DNA from: Novosphingobium sp. B1
GTDB taxonomy: Bacteria; Pseudomonadota; Alphaproteobacteria; Sphingomonadales; Sphingomonadaceae
DNA: 64,000 bases
Direction of reading: 5' to 3'
Assembly: GCF_900176395.1 (NCBI RefSeq)
Contig: NZ_FWXL01000015.1
Coordinates: 1-64,000, forward strand
Made by a program: the position numbers and the translations under genes. How positions within the stretch are numbered: position 1 is the stretch's first letter; every line of letters starts with the position of its first letter. The notes under the pieces were generated by a model, which made no database searches, was not told the DNA's origin, and saw only the letters and a list, made by a program, of their open reading frames with translations. Shown in pieces: positions 33,754-42,996 of this stretch.

Positions 33754-35438
33754 TTGGTCATCACTCCGCATGTGTTTGCGGTGCCACCATCGAGATCGAG
33801 GCAGCGTCCGTCAAATGCCCCTTGGGGGGTCTTGAGGCCGATCAGTGCCGCGAGTGACGGCGCGATGTCCACGGTTTCAACGGGGCTGGGCTGTTCGAAC
33901 CCAGTCATGCCTTTGCGCCAGAACAGGATCGGCACGCGGCGGTCATAGTCCCACGGGCTGCCGTGCGTTGCGACATAGCCCTTGCGCGCCTGCGGGATGG
34001 CGACCACGCCGCGCTTGAGCATCACCACGAAATCGCCCGAATGCAGCGGGTTGTAGGAAGCGCGGGCGCGCTCGGTCAGGGACCAGGTCTCGGGCGAGCC
34101 GTGCGGCATCGGTGTCGCGGCGATCTCGGCGGCGGACAGCACCTTTTCGACAAAAGGACTGTTCATCAGGATGGCGCTGGCATCGTCGATGATCTTGCCC
34201 TTGAGACCGACGTCGAGATCCTTGCGCAGCCAGTAGTCGCCCGCCGGTCCGTCCGACAGGATCAGGCCCTTCGGCTCAAGGCCATAGCGCTTGCCGAGCG
34301 TGGCAGAGAGCGCTTCGGCAGAAACTTCGGGCCCTACGCGCGAGGTCTTCTCCAGGGCCTGTTCATGCAGGCGCTCAGGGATGTCGAACCCGCCATGGTC
34401 AGCCGTAAGCACCACGGCATAGTCGATGCCGCGCTTGTCGAGGCTGGCGAAGAAATCGCCAAGCGCAAGGTCGAGCTGCATCAACTGGATGCACATTTCC
34501 GCGCCTTCGGTGCCGGTCGCGTGGCCGACATAGTCGGTCGCCGAAAGGCTCACGGCCAGAAGATCGGGCACGGTGTTGCGGCCAAGCTTCTGCTCGTCGA
34601 CCAGCTTTACGGCAAGGTCGAGCGTGGCGCGATCGAGCCGGGGCGACACGCGGATGCCTTCGGCGTCACCGGCCTTCAGGGCAAAGTGCCTGTTGCCCAC
34701 CGAAACGTCGCCCGCCTGCACCGCACGATCCGCACGGCGGCAGTATGCGGGCAGCGGGAATTCGCCCGCGCCCTTGGCCAGAAGCCTGTCGATCTCGGCA
34801 TTCTGGGCAACTGCGGTGGGGCCGAGTTCGCGCCCGGCGAGCGTGACGAACTGCTTGCCCTTCCACCAATAGACCTGGTCGATGTCATGCCCGCCCATCA
34901 TCAGCGCGCCACGATCCTTGCCGGAAACCGCGATGTTGCGCGCTGCCGGATTGGCCTTCTTCATCCATTCGCCCAGCGTGGGGACGAGCAGGTGCACGGG
35001 CGAGGCGACATAGTCCTTCGATCCCGCCGTGCGCTTCGAAACGTCTTCGGCGCAATAGACCACCTTGGGCCCGGTGGTCACGGACTGGTCGATCCACGAA
35101 TTGGCGATGATGCCGGTGTGCGTCGGGCGGTTGCCGGTCAGGATGGTGGAGTGGCCCGGGCAGGTTTCGGTTGCCGCGTGGCTCTGGAAGCCGGCGGGGA
35201 ACACGCCGCCTTCGGTCAGTCGGGCAAAGCCGCCGGTAAAGTGCTGGCGATACTGCGCAAAGAGATCGCCCGAGAACTGGTCAATCGAGATGGCCACGAT
35301 CAGACGGGGGGCGCCAGCCGGCACCGCCTGGCTGACGGCGGGAGAAGGCGCGGCATCCTGCGCGGCAACGGGAACAAGCGGCAGGGCCAGCGCCGCAATT
35401 GCAGCAGCGTAACGGGTCAAGGTCTTCACGCGAAACAT
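33750..35438 (-). CDS. Alkaline phosphatase of the SPAP/PhoK type
   Basis: The 562-residue protein has a Sec signal (TLTRYAAAIAALALPLVPVAAQ) and the nucleotide-pyrophosphatase-like alkaline phosphatase core. Known active-site residues of the Sphingomonas enzyme SPAP (Asp49, Thr89, Asn110, Lys171, Arg173) have counterparts here at about Asp53, Thr92 (TETCPGH), Asn113 (IIANSW), Lys174 and Arg176 (GKDRGAL). The zinc ligands TADHGG and YVATHGSPW are also present. It should be a periplasmic phosphate monoester hydrolase. It is followed by the UbiH-like gene with a four-base overlap; no pho box was identified. Confidence 0.92.
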   Translation of the reverse strand: MFRVKTLTRYAAAIAALALPLVPVAAQDAAPSPAVSQAVPAGAPRLIVAISIDQFSGDLFAQYRQHFTGGFARLTEGGVFPAGFQSHAATETCPGHSTILTGNRPTHTGIIANSWIDQSVTTGPKVVYCAEDVSKRTAGSKDYVASPVHLLVPTLGEWMKKANPAARNIAVSGKDRGALMMGGHDIDQVYWWKGKQFVTLAGRELGPTAVAQNAEIDRLLAKGAGEFPLPAYCRRADRAVQAGDVSVGNRHFALKAGDAEGIRVSPRLDRATLDLAVKLVDEQKLGRNTVPDLLAVSLSATDYVGHATGTEGAEMCIQLMQLDLALGDFFASLDKRGIDYAVVLTADHGGFDIPERLHEQALEKTSRVGPEVSAEALSATLGKRYGLEPKGLILSDGPAGDYWLRKDLDVGLKGKIIDDASAILMNSPFVEKVLSAAEIAATPMPHGSPETWSLTERARASYNPLHSGDFVVMLKRGVVAIPQARKGYVATHGSPWDYDRRVPILFWRKGMTGFEQPSPVETVDIAPSLAALIGLKTPQGAFDGRCLDLDGGTANTCGVMTK

Positions 35439-35560
35439 ACTCCTGTGGGCACGTGCTCTGGACTTGAGGGAAGGCCAGCCTTAGGACGCCCAAGAGCGCT
35501 ACGCATGGCCCGCCCGGCGCTCCCGTTCAAGGGGCCAATTTGGGACCGGTGACGCCCGAG

Positions 35561-37615
35561 ATGCCGAAACGCGAAATAGCCGGGATCAAGACCTTGCGCA
35601 TCATAGCCCTGTTTGTGACGCTGCTGTGGCTATCGGCCCTGACTGCGCCGTTCCCGGCTGCAGCCGCGCCCAATCACATGCGCGCCAGCCTTGTTGCCGA
35701 GGGTCCTGCCGCGCCGGGCGAGACAGTGACGCTTGCCCTGCTGATGCAGCCTGAGAAAGGCTGGCACGGTTATTGGTCCAACCCCGGCGATGCCGGGTAC
35801 GGCCTCAATCTCGAATGGACACTGCCCAAGGGCGCCAGCACCGGCGCATTGCAGTATCCGGTGCCGCAGACGCTGCTGATCCAGGGCCTGATGAACCACG
35901 TTTACGAGCATGACTATGCCGTGCTCGTGCCGCTGAAGCTGCCAGCCAATGCCACGCCCGGAACGCTCCTGCCGATTGCGGTCAAGGCCCAATGGCTGGT
36001 GTGCACCAACGAGATCTGCGTCCCCGAACGCGCCGAACTGCAGGGCACAATCACTGTGGGACAGGGCGCGAAGGACGCCCGCTTCGAAGGCTGGCGCGCG
36101 GCACTGCCCGCCCCGCTTGACCGCGCTGGAACCTTTGCCGTCACCGCCAAGACACTGCGCCTTGCCCTGCCTTTTCCGGCATCGGCACCACTCGATTCGC
36201 CGCATTTGTTCCTGTCGACCGAGGCGCTGATCGACTATGCCGCGCCGCAGCGTTTCTTCCGCGATGGCGACACATTGATCGTCGAGGCGCCTTTGGCGAA
36301 GTCCCCGAAGGCCGGGCCGAAAATCGAAGGCGTGCTGGCCATGGGCAAGGACTCCGGAGGGATCGCCTTTACCACGGCTTCGGGCGCTGTGCCCGATGGC
36401 GGCACTGAAGTGGGCGGCACTGCGGCATTTTCGGTGGCGACGCTGGCTCTTGCGTTGCTCGGAGCATTCCTTGGCGGGCTGATCCTCAACGTCATGCCCT
36501 GCGTATTTCCGATCCTCAGCCTCAAGGGGCTGGCCCTGGCGCGGGGCAATTCGCACAACGCCAAGTCCGAGGGACTGGCCTATACCGGTGGCGTAGTCCT
36601 TGCCTGCCTTGCCCTTGGCGCGGTGATGCTTGCACTGCGCGCAGGCGGCGAGCAGGTGGGCTGGGCGTTCCAGTTGCAGGAACCGGGCGTGGTCGCGGTG
36701 CTGCTGCTGCTGGCTGTCGCCATCACGGCCAACTTTGCCGGACTTTACGAACTGCCGGGCCTTTCCGTGGAGCGAGGAGCGGGCAACTCCGGCGCGTTCG
36801 GAACCGGGTTGCTGGCCGCTTTCGTGGCGACGCCCTGCACCGGACCGTTCATGGCCGCAGCGATGGGTGCTGCGCTGGTCCTGCCAGTGTGGGCCGCGCT
36901 TGGGGTGTTCGCGGCGCTCGGCCTCGGCCTGGCGCTGCCGTTCCTGTTGCTGGGCTTCGTGCCCGCTTTGCGCCGCCTCCTGCCCAAGCCAGGCAAGTGG
37001 ATGGACCGCTTTCGTCGCGCGATGGCACTGCCGATGGGCCTGACGGCGCTCGCGCTTGGCTGGCTCGCCTGGCGGGTCGGCGGGGCGAATTTCGCTGCGG
37101 CCGCAATCGCGATTTCTGCAGCGCTGGTCGTGGTGCTGGCCTTTGCCGGCAAGGGCCAGCGTCGAGGACGTGCGGTGATGGCATGGACTCTGCCCGCCAC
37201 CCTGCTGCTTGGCGCCACTGCCCTTGCCGGGGCACCTCGGATCGCCACGCAGACGGCAGGTGAAAGCGGCGGCGTGCTTGGCGCCAAGCCCTTCAGCGAA
37301 GATGCGCTTGCCAAGGCGCGAAAGGCAGGCAAACCCGTCTTTGCCTATTTCACTGCCGACTGGTGCCTGTCATGCAAGGTCAACGAAGGCACCTCGATCG
37401 AGCGCGAAAGCACCCGGGCCGCATTCGAGAAGGCGGGCGTAGTCGTGCTGGTAGGCGATTGGACCCGCCGCGATCCGGCGATCACGAAATTTCTTACCGC
37501 GCAGGGCGCGGCGGGTGTGCCGCTCTACTTGTGGTATCCCGCAGGCGGAGGCGAAGCACGCCAGTTGCCGCAGGTGCTGACGCCGGATCTGCTCGCGGGA
37601 TTGCCGAACGGGTAA
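35561..37615 (+). CDS. DsbD-like thiol:disulfide reductase (ScsB-type)
   Basis: The 684-residue protein starts at ATG 35561. A signal peptide (TLRIIALFVTLLWLSALTAPFPAAAAP) leads to a periplasmic domain with CTNEIC (about residue 150). Eight predicted membrane helices carry NVMPCVFPILSLKG and FVATPCTGPFMAA, whose cysteines shuttle electrons, and a thioredoxin-like C-terminal domain has TADWCLSCKVNEG. This is the full three-part arrangement that passes reducing power to periplasmic proteins. Neighbours give no partner; a role in metal or stress resistance, as for ScsB, is possible. Confidence 0.9.
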   Translation: MPKREIAGIKTLRIIALFVTLLWLSALTAPFPAAAAPNHMRASLVAEGPAAPGETVTLALLMQPEKGWHGYWSNPGDAGYGLNLEWTLPKGASTGALQYPVPQTLLIQGLMNHVYEHDYAVLVPLKLPANATPGTLLPIAVKAQWLVCTNEICVPERAELQGTITVGQGAKDARFEGWRAALPAPLDRAGTFAVTAKTLRLALPFPASAPLDSPHLFLSTEALIDYAAPQRFFRDGDTLIVEAPLAKSPKAGPKIEGVLAMGKDSGGIAFTTASGAVPDGGTEVGGTAAFSVATLALALLGAFLGGLILNVMPCVFPILSLKGLALARGNSHNAKSEGLAYTGGVVLACLALGAVMLALRAGGEQVGWAFQLQEPGVVAVLLLLAVAITANFAGLYELPGLSVERGAGNSGAFGTGLLAAFVATPCTGPFMAAAMGAALVLPVWAALGVFAALGLGLALPFLLLGFVPALRRLLPKPGKWMDRFRRAMALPMGLTALALGWLAWRVGGANFAAAAIAISAALVVVLAFAGKGQRRGRAVMAWTLPATLLLGATALAGAPRIATQTAGESGGVLGAKPFSEDALAKARKAGKPVFAYFTADWCLSCKVNEGTSIERESTRAAFEKAGVVVLVGDWTRRDPAITKFLTAQGAAGVPLYLWYPAGGGEARQLPQVLTPDLLAGLPNG

Positions 37616-37618
37616 AGC

Positions 37619-38392
37619 TCAGAGCGACTGGCCATCGTCCAGTGAGATGAAAGTGCCTGTTACCTGCCGCGAAGCGTCGGACGCGAAGAAGAGCATCATA
37701 TCGTCGAGCGCGGAGATTTCGGTCAGCCGCTTGCGCGGCCACGAAGCGATCTGCGCCTTGCCGCCCTCGCTGTCGAACCATTCGCCGTCGATTTCGGTGC
37801 GGATATAGCCTGGCTGGATCACATTCACGTTGATGCCCAATCGCGCCCATTCGCGCGCAAACTGCCTTCCGAGATGCTGTACGGCGAGCTTAGTCGCGGC
37901 ATAGGCGGCATCGCCGGTCGCAGTCATTTGCGCGGTGATCGATCCGGTCAGGATGATCCGCCCTCTTTCCGATTGCTTCGATCCTGCGGCGATCATGCGC
38001 CGCGCCCCTTCGCGCGCCGTCAGGTACACGCCGTTGAAGTTGGTGTCGACGACGCGGCGCATGGCATCAGCCGCCAGATTCACCGAGCGCCCTGCTGCGA
38101 CGATCCCGGCATTGGCGACAACCACGTCCGGCACCCCCACCGCCGCTTCAGCCGCGTCGAAGGCGGCGACGATCGATGCCTCGTCGGTAACGTCGAGCGC
38201 CACGGCGAGAGCCTTGCCACCGCTGGCGTTGATTTCGTCAGCCAGCGCGGCCACGCGATCGACCCGGCGCGCGCCGATCACCACCGCAGCGCCCGCTGCC
38301 GCAAAGAGCCGCGCAAAGTGCGCGCCGAGCCCGGACGAGGCGCCGGTTATCAGCGCGATGCGGCCTTCCAGCGAATAGCGGGGGCGTTCCAT
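37619..38392 (-). CDS. Short-chain dehydrogenase/reductase (SDR)
   Basis: The 257-residue classical SDR has the cofactor motif TGASSGLG (16-23), NAG (VVVANAGIV), catalytic Ser151 (ILTGSITAQ) and YxxxK with Tyr164 and Lys168 (AYAATK). It should use NAD(P)(H) with an unknown alcohol or ketone substrate. An inverted repeat 28 to 50 bases upstream of its start may be the site of a TetR-type repressor. The 3' end is convergent with the DsbD-like gene. Confidence 0.88.
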   Translation of the reverse strand: MERPRYSLEGRIALITGASSGLGAHFARLFAAAGAAVVIGARRVDRVAALADEINASGGKALAVALDVTDEASIVAAFDAAEAAVGVPDVVVANAGIVAAGRSVNLAADAMRRVVDTNFNGVYLTAREGARRMIAAGSKQSERGRIILTGSITAQMTATGDAAYAATKLAVQHLGRQFAREWARLGINVNVIQPGYIRTEIDGEWFDSEGGKAQIASWPRKRLTEISALDDMMLFFASDASRQVTGTFISLDDGQSL

Positions 38393-38419
38393 GATCCTCT
38401 CCTCATCTTGCAGGAGATC

Positions 38420-38441
38420 GATTTAACTGATCCGTTAAATC
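38420..38441. promoter_or_regulatory. Inverted repeat, candidate TetR-type operator
   Basis: GATTTAAC (38420-38427) and GTTAAATC (38434-38441) are a perfect 8-bp inverted repeat with a six-base spacer, TGATCC. The site lies between the parC stop and the SDR start, 28 bases upstream of the SDR ATG. Its form (AAC-TGATCN-GTT) resembles operators bound by TetR-family repressors. No such repressor gene is adjacent. Confidence 0.55.
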
Positions 38442-38460
38442 CCGCAACCCGCCGAGAGTC

Positions 38461-40746
38461 TCAAAACCGGTTGTCGCGCGGGAAGCCATTTGGCGGCAGC
38501 CTTCCGGCAGCACCACGCGCCACCTTCCACGGCAGCAGGTCCTTCTCCACGCGGGTGCGACCGGATTCGCCGCCCATCGTCCAGGTCAGGCCGTCTTCAA
38601 GCTTCAGCGTGATGACGTCCGACATCTCCCCGTCCTTGTAGCGCTGCAAGGTCACCCCCTGCCCCTTGGCGAGCAGCGGCACTTCGGACAGGGCGAAGAT
38701 CACCAGCTTGCGGTTTTCGCCGATCACCGCGACGTGATCGTGCTCGGCCGCAATCTCGCGCACGACGGCAAGCTTGACGCCGGGCTTGGTCGAAACCACG
38801 CCGCGTCCCTTTCGCGTCTCGGCGAGGAGCTCGTCCATCTCGGCAGCAAATCCCCGGCCGGTATTGGCCGCCAGCAGCAACTGGCCCTTGGGCTTGTAGA
38901 CCGTGACGCTGACGATGTGCGCGTCGCTGTCGATATCGACCATCGTGCGGATCGGTTCGCCAAAGCCGCGCGCACCGGGCAGCTTGTCGGCGCCCACGGT
39001 GTAGAAGCGGCCGTTGTCGACCGCGACGAGCAGTTTGTCGGTGGTCTGGCAGTGGAACGCGAAGGCCGGGCCATCGCCTTCCTTGAACTTGAAATCGCCA
39101 TCAAGCGGCACATGGCCCTTGGCGGCGCGGATCCAGCCCCTGGCGGAGAGGATGACCGTGACCGGCTCCTTCTCGATCATCGCGTCCATGCTGAATTCGC
39201 GCGTTGGCGCGGCTTCGGCGATGGTGGTGCGGCGTCGGCCGAGCGGGGTATCCTCGGCATAGTCCTTGCGCAGGGCATTGAGATCGCGCTTCAGTCGGGT
39301 GCGCTGGCGGGCCGGACTGTCGAGCAGCTTCTGCAACTCCTCCTGCTCGGCCAGAAGCGCATCACGCTCCTTGCGCAGTTCCATTTCCTCCAGCTTGCGC
39401 AACGAACGCAGCCGCATGTTGAGAATGGCTTCGGCCTGGCGGTCGGTCAGCTCGAACTCGGCCATCATCACTGGCTTGGGCTCGTCCTCGGTGCGGATGA
39501 TCTCGATGATCCGGTCGAGGTTGAGATAGGCGATGATGTAGCCGCCCAGCAGTTCCAGCCGGTTGGCGATCTTGTCGAGCCGATGCTGCGAGCGGCGCAG
39601 CAGGATGTCGATCTGGCTGATCACCCATTCCTGCAGCACCAGCTTCAGGCCCAGCACGCCCGGCGTGCGGTGCGAATCCAGCACGTTGAGGTTGAGGCCG
39701 AAGCGGTTCTCAAGGTCGGTCAGCTTGTAGAGCGATTCCTTGAGCAGGTCGGGATCGACGTTCCGGCTCTTCGGGATCAGCACCAGCCGGATCTGCTCAT
39801 CCGATTCGTCGCGGATGTCTTCGAGGATCGGCAGCTTCTTGTCGGCAATGAGCTGTGCGATCTGTTCGATCAGCTTGCTCTTGGGCACCATGTAGGGAAT
39901 TTCGGACACGACCAGTTGCCACTGCCCGGCTCCCAGTTTTTCGATGCCGGTCTCTTCCCAGTTCCCTGCCTCATCGCGTCCGGTCGAGAACCGTCCGCGC
40001 ACCCGGATCGCACCGCGCCCGGTCTCGTATGCGTTGGAAATGACCGCCGGACTATCGACGATCACGCCGCCGGTGGGCAGGTCGGGGCCATGGAACACTT
40101 CCATCAACTGGCTGTGTTCGGCCTGTGGATTGTCGATCAGCAGCAGGGCAGCATCGATGATCTCGGCCACATTGTGGCTCGGGATGTTGGTCGCCATGCC
40201 CACTGCGATGCCGCTGGAGCCGTTGGCCAGCAGGTTCGGGAAGAGGCCGGGGAAGATCTCCGGCTCCTCGTCCTCTCCGTTGTAGGTCGGCACGAAGTTG
40301 ACCGTGCCTTCATCGAGCCCGGCCATGAGCTGCATCGCGGTGCGCGTCAGCCGCGCCTCGGTATAGCGGTAGGCAGCGGCGTTATCGCCATCGACGTTGC
40401 CGAAGTTGCCCTGTCCCTCGACCAGCGGATAGCGCAGCGACCAGTCCTGCGCGAGGCGGACCATCGCATCATAGACCGAGGCATCGCCATGCGGGTGATA
40501 CTTGCCGATGACATCGCCCACCACGCGGGCCGATTTCTTGAAGGCGTCAGTCGGGTTCAGCTTCAACTGCCGCATCGCCCAGAGCAGGCGGCGGTGCACC
40601 GGTTTCAATCCATCGCGCAGGTCGGGCAGAGAGCGCGCGGTGATCGTGCTCAGCGCATAGACGAGGTAGCGCTCCGACAGCGCGGAATCGAACGGGGCAT
40701 CGACAATTGCGTCGAAAGGATCGGGCTCGGTCGTGTCTGTCGCCAT
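38461..40746 (-). CDS. parC: DNA topoisomerase IV subunit A
   Basis: ParC cuts and rejoins DNA to separate daughter chromosomes. The 761-residue protein has the winged-helix core with catalytic Tyr128 (RYTEARL) and the beta-propeller-like C-terminal part (ARGWIRAAKGH, FHCQTTDKLLV, AANTGRGF). The quinolone-determining region reads YHPHGDASVYD, so Ala89 stands where E. coli ParC has Ser80 and Asp93 where it has Glu84. Its length and lack of a long gyrase-type tail favour ParC over GyrA. Confidence 0.93.
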   Translation of the reverse strand: MATDTTEPDPFDAIVDAPFDSALSERYLVYALSTITARSLPDLRDGLKPVHRRLLWAMRQLKLNPTDAFKKSARVVGDVIGKYHPHGDASVYDAMVRLAQDWSLRYPLVEGQGNFGNVDGDNAAAYRYTEARLTRTAMQLMAGLDEGTVNFVPTYNGEDEEPEIFPGLFPNLLANGSSGIAVGMATNIPSHNVAEIIDAALLLIDNPQAEHSQLMEVFHGPDLPTGGVIVDSPAVISNAYETGRGAIRVRGRFSTGRDEAGNWEETGIEKLGAGQWQLVVSEIPYMVPKSKLIEQIAQLIADKKLPILEDIRDESDEQIRLVLIPKSRNVDPDLLKESLYKLTDLENRFGLNLNVLDSHRTPGVLGLKLVLQEWVISQIDILLRRSQHRLDKIANRLELLGGYIIAYLNLDRIIEIIRTEDEPKPVMMAEFELTDRQAEAILNMRLRSLRKLEEMELRKERDALLAEQEELQKLLDSPARQRTRLKRDLNALRKDYAEDTPLGRRRTTIAEAAPTREFSMDAMIEKEPVTVILSARGWIRAAKGHVPLDGDFKFKEGDGPAFAFHCQTTDKLLVAVDNGRFYTVGADKLPGARGFGEPIRTMVDIDSDAHIVSVTVYKPKGQLLLAANTGRGFAAEMDELLAETRKGRGVVSTKPGVKLAVVREIAAEHDHVAVIGENRKLVIFALSEVPLLAKGQGVTLQRYKDGEMSDVITLKLEDGLTWTMGGESGRTRVEKDLLPWKVARGAAGRLPPNGFPRDNRF

Positions 40747-40857
40747 GGTCGGAACGTCCTAGCAACACGAGGAGTGGAGCGAAAGTCACGGAACAACCGC
40801 AGTCCCCGGCAATTCTAGGATGCAAGCACTCCCCCCGACATTTTCAAGGAGCATCCC

Positions 40858-41382
40858 ATGAGCAAGCGCGTGTTGATCGTCGCGACCGATGGTTTTGAAC
40901 AGTCCGAACTCGAAGGCCCGAAGAAGGCCCTCGAAGACGCCGGTATCGAAACTGTCGTCGCCAGCCTCAAGCCCGGGTCGATCACTGGCTGGAAGGACAA
41001 GAACTGGGGCGATGCCGTCGCCGTGAACATCACGCTCGATGAAGTGGACGCCAGCGAATACGACGCGCTGCTGCTGCCGGGTGGGCAGATGAACCCCGAC
41101 ATCCTGCGCATGGACGACCGCGCGGTCGATATCGTCAACGAGTTCGACGACCTCGACAAGCCGATTGCCGCGATCTGCCACGGCCCCTGGCTGCTGGTCG
41201 AAGCCGATGTCGTCGATGGGCGCACCGTCACCGGCTGGCCCTCGATCATGACCGATCTCGCCAATGCCGGCGCCGATGTCGTCGATCAGGAAGTCGCGGT
41301 TGACGGCAACCTCATCACCAGCCGCAAGCCGGACGACATTCCGGCCTTCTCGAAGGCGCTGATCGAAGCACTGGCTGACTGA
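40858..41382 (+). CDS. PfpI/DJ-1 superfamily protein
   Basis: The 174-residue protein has the class I glutamine amidotransferase-like fold: MSKRVLIVATDGFEQSELEG, LLLPGGQMNPD and the nucleophile elbow AAICHGPWLL with Cys107-His108. The length and motifs match PfpI-type intracellular proteins (YhbO-like), which include proposed proteases and deglycases acting on damaged proteins. AAGGAG lies eight bases before the ATG. It is convergent with the alcohol dehydrogenase gene and separated from it by a terminator. Confidence 0.9.
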   Translation: MSKRVLIVATDGFEQSELEGPKKALEDAGIETVVASLKPGSITGWKDKNWGDAVAVNITLDEVDASEYDALLLPGGQMNPDILRMDDRAVDIVNEFDDLDKPIAAICHGPWLLVEADVVDGRTVTGWPSIMTDLANAGADVVDQEVAVDGNLITSRKPDDIPAFSKALIEALAD

Positions 41383-41392
41383 TAAACGCGTT

Positions 41393-41419
41393 CCCCTCCG
41401 GACAATCCGTTCGGAGGGG
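41393..41419. terminator. Bidirectional terminator between convergent genes
   Basis: CCCCTCCG (41393-41400) pairs with CGGAGGGG (41412-41419) across an 11-base loop; ATTCCGCTTTA follows on the plus strand and AACGCGTTTATC on the minus. The stem sits in the 45-base gap between the PfpI-like and alcohol dehydrogenase genes and can serve both. Confidence 0.8.
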
Positions 41420-41427
41420 ATTCCGCT

Positions 41428-42585
41428 TTATCCGAACACCTCGGCATAGAGCCGTTCGATTTCCGCCGCGTCAGGCACGCGCGGATTGTTGGACGGCGAT
41501 CCGGAAGCCAGCGCCTGCCGCGCCATTTCGGGCATGACCTCGAACCATCTTTCCCGCGATATGCCATGGGATTGCGGCGTCGGCACTGACAGATCGCGAT
41601 TGAGCGCGCCCAGCTCATCCAGCAGCCTTGCCACGGCCGACTGATCGCCTTCCTCGACCGACGCGATCCCCATCGCTCTTGCGCAGGCCGCATAGCGCGG
41701 CAGCGCAGCCGGTGCCGAAAACGCCGTAATCGCCGGCAGCAGCATCGCGTTGGAAAGCCCATGCGGCACGTGAAAAAACGCGCCGACTGGCCGGCTCATG
41801 CCATGAACCAACGCCACGCTGGCGTTGGAAAAGGCAATGCCGGCGTGGTGCGCGCCGACCATCATCGCCTCGCGCGCTGCACGATTGCCGGGTTCTGCAC
41901 AGGCGGTGCGAATGTTCGGCGCGATCAGCTTCATCGCCGAGATCGCCATGGCGTCCGAGAAAGCGTTAGCCCGCCTCGACACATAGGCCTCGATTGCGTG
42001 GGTAAGCGAATCGATCCCGGTGTCGGCGGTGAGGCGCGCCGGCTTGGCCATGGTCAGTTCGAAATCGACCACGGCGATGGTCGGCAGGAAGGCCAGCCCT
42101 GCGCATAGCATCTTCTCGCTCGTCACCTCGTCGGTCACGATGGTGAAGCGCGTCGCTTCCGATCCCGTGCCTGCCGTGGTCGGCACTGCTATGATCGGGA
42201 GGCCTGGGGCATCGGTGGTGACAGGCGCTTTCAACGTCGGCACCGGGCGCGGTTCGAGCGCGAGGGCGGCGATGACCTTGGCCGTATCGATCGGGCTGCC
42301 ACCGCCAAAGCCGATTACGCAATCGCTGCCGCTCAGGCGCAAAGCCTTGAGCGCCTGTTCGACCACGGCCACCGTCGGGTCCGGCACCGTCTCGGCAAAG
42401 ACTGTTGCCACGATGCCGGCTGTGCCCAGCACCGCAAGCAGCCGGTCGACCATCCCGCTCTGCGCCAGAAAGCCATCAGTGACCACAAATGGGCGGCTCA
42501 GGCCGCACTGCGTCATCGCTTCGGGCAGTTCCGCCAGCGCACCTCCCCCGATGCGAATGATCCGTGGCAGCGTTATGGCAACCAT
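41428..42585 (-). CDS. Iron-containing alcohol dehydrogenase
   Basis: The 385-residue protein is of the group III (FucO/AdhB-like) type. Nucleotide-binding FGGGSPIDTAKV and PTTAGTGSEAT are followed by the four metal ligands Asp192, His196 (DTGIDSLTHAIEAYVS), His261 and His275 (VHGMSRPVGAFFHVPHG). It should oxidise a primary alcohol or reduce an aldehyde with NAD. It is the last gene of a three-gene minus-strand group with a cupin and a small membrane protein. Confidence 0.9.
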   Translation of the reverse strand: MVAITLPRIIRIGGGALAELPEAMTQCGLSRPFVVTDGFLAQSGMVDRLLAVLGTAGIVATVFAETVPDPTVAVVEQALKALRLSGSDCVIGFGGGSPIDTAKVIAALALEPRPVPTLKAPVTTDAPGLPIIAVPTTAGTGSEATRFTIVTDEVTSEKMLCAGLAFLPTIAVVDFELTMAKPARLTADTGIDSLTHAIEAYVSRRANAFSDAMAISAMKLIAPNIRTACAEPGNRAAREAMMVGAHHAGIAFSNASVALVHGMSRPVGAFFHVPHGLSNAMLLPAITAFSAPAALPRYAACARAMGIASVEEGDQSAVARLLDELGALNRDLSVPTPQSHGISRERWFEVMPEMARQALASGSPSNNPRVPDAAEIERLYAEVFG

Positions 42586-42612
42586 GTGAAATGTCCTTTC
42601 CCGCCGAGCCCT

Positions 42613-42996
42613 TCAGTGCCGGGGCCGGCTTTCCGTGCCCTCACCCGGCGTGATGTACAGCGCGCGGCCGGGCACTGCCACCTCGGCAGAATGCCAGATG
42701 CCGGCAGGTACGACTGCGAATTCGCCTGCATGCAGCCGAACGCGCGTCTCCGTGCCGTCCTCATCGAGCACCAGTGTCATTTCCCCGTCGATCTGGAAGA
42801 TCAGCTCTTCGCCTCCGGGATGCCGCTCCCACACCTGCCAGTCTTCGGCGCTTTCGAACATGGTGACGAGGCGGCCCGGCGGCAGTTGGGTGATCCCCGT
42901 TTCCCAGAACACATCATCCACTTTCACCGGCAGGCATTTGCCAGGGCCGACAAGCTGCACAAAGTGTTCGCCCAGCACGAACGGCCCGGCGTTCAA
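42613..42996 (-). CDS. Small cupin-domain protein
   Basis: The 127-residue product starts at a TTG (MNAGPFVLGEHFVQLV) overlapping the previous stop by three bases (TTGA); a GTG at MLGEH is an alternative. The two cupin motifs are partly visible: WERHPGGEELIFQIDGEMTL and GEFAVVPAGIWHSAEV. The pattern of H/E residues could bind a metal, and small cupins of this type often bind or isomerise small organic acids. The substrate is unknown. The gene is coupled to the membrane protein upstream and to the alcohol dehydrogenase downstream. Confidence 0.75.
   Translation of the reverse strand: MNAGPFVLGEHFVQLVGPGKCLPVKVDDVFWETGITQLPPGRLVTMFESAEDWQVWERHPGGEELIFQIDGEMTLVLDEDGTETRVRLHAGEFAVVPAGIWHSAEVAVPGRALYITPGEGTESRPRH

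Noticed and set aside
33963..35552. 529-codon frame antisense to the phosphatase gene
   Set aside because: The phosphatase active site and signal peptide are on the minus strand; this frame has none.
38734..40818. 694-codon frame antisense to parC
   Set aside because: parC on the other strand has all its motifs; long antisense frames are expected at this G+C.
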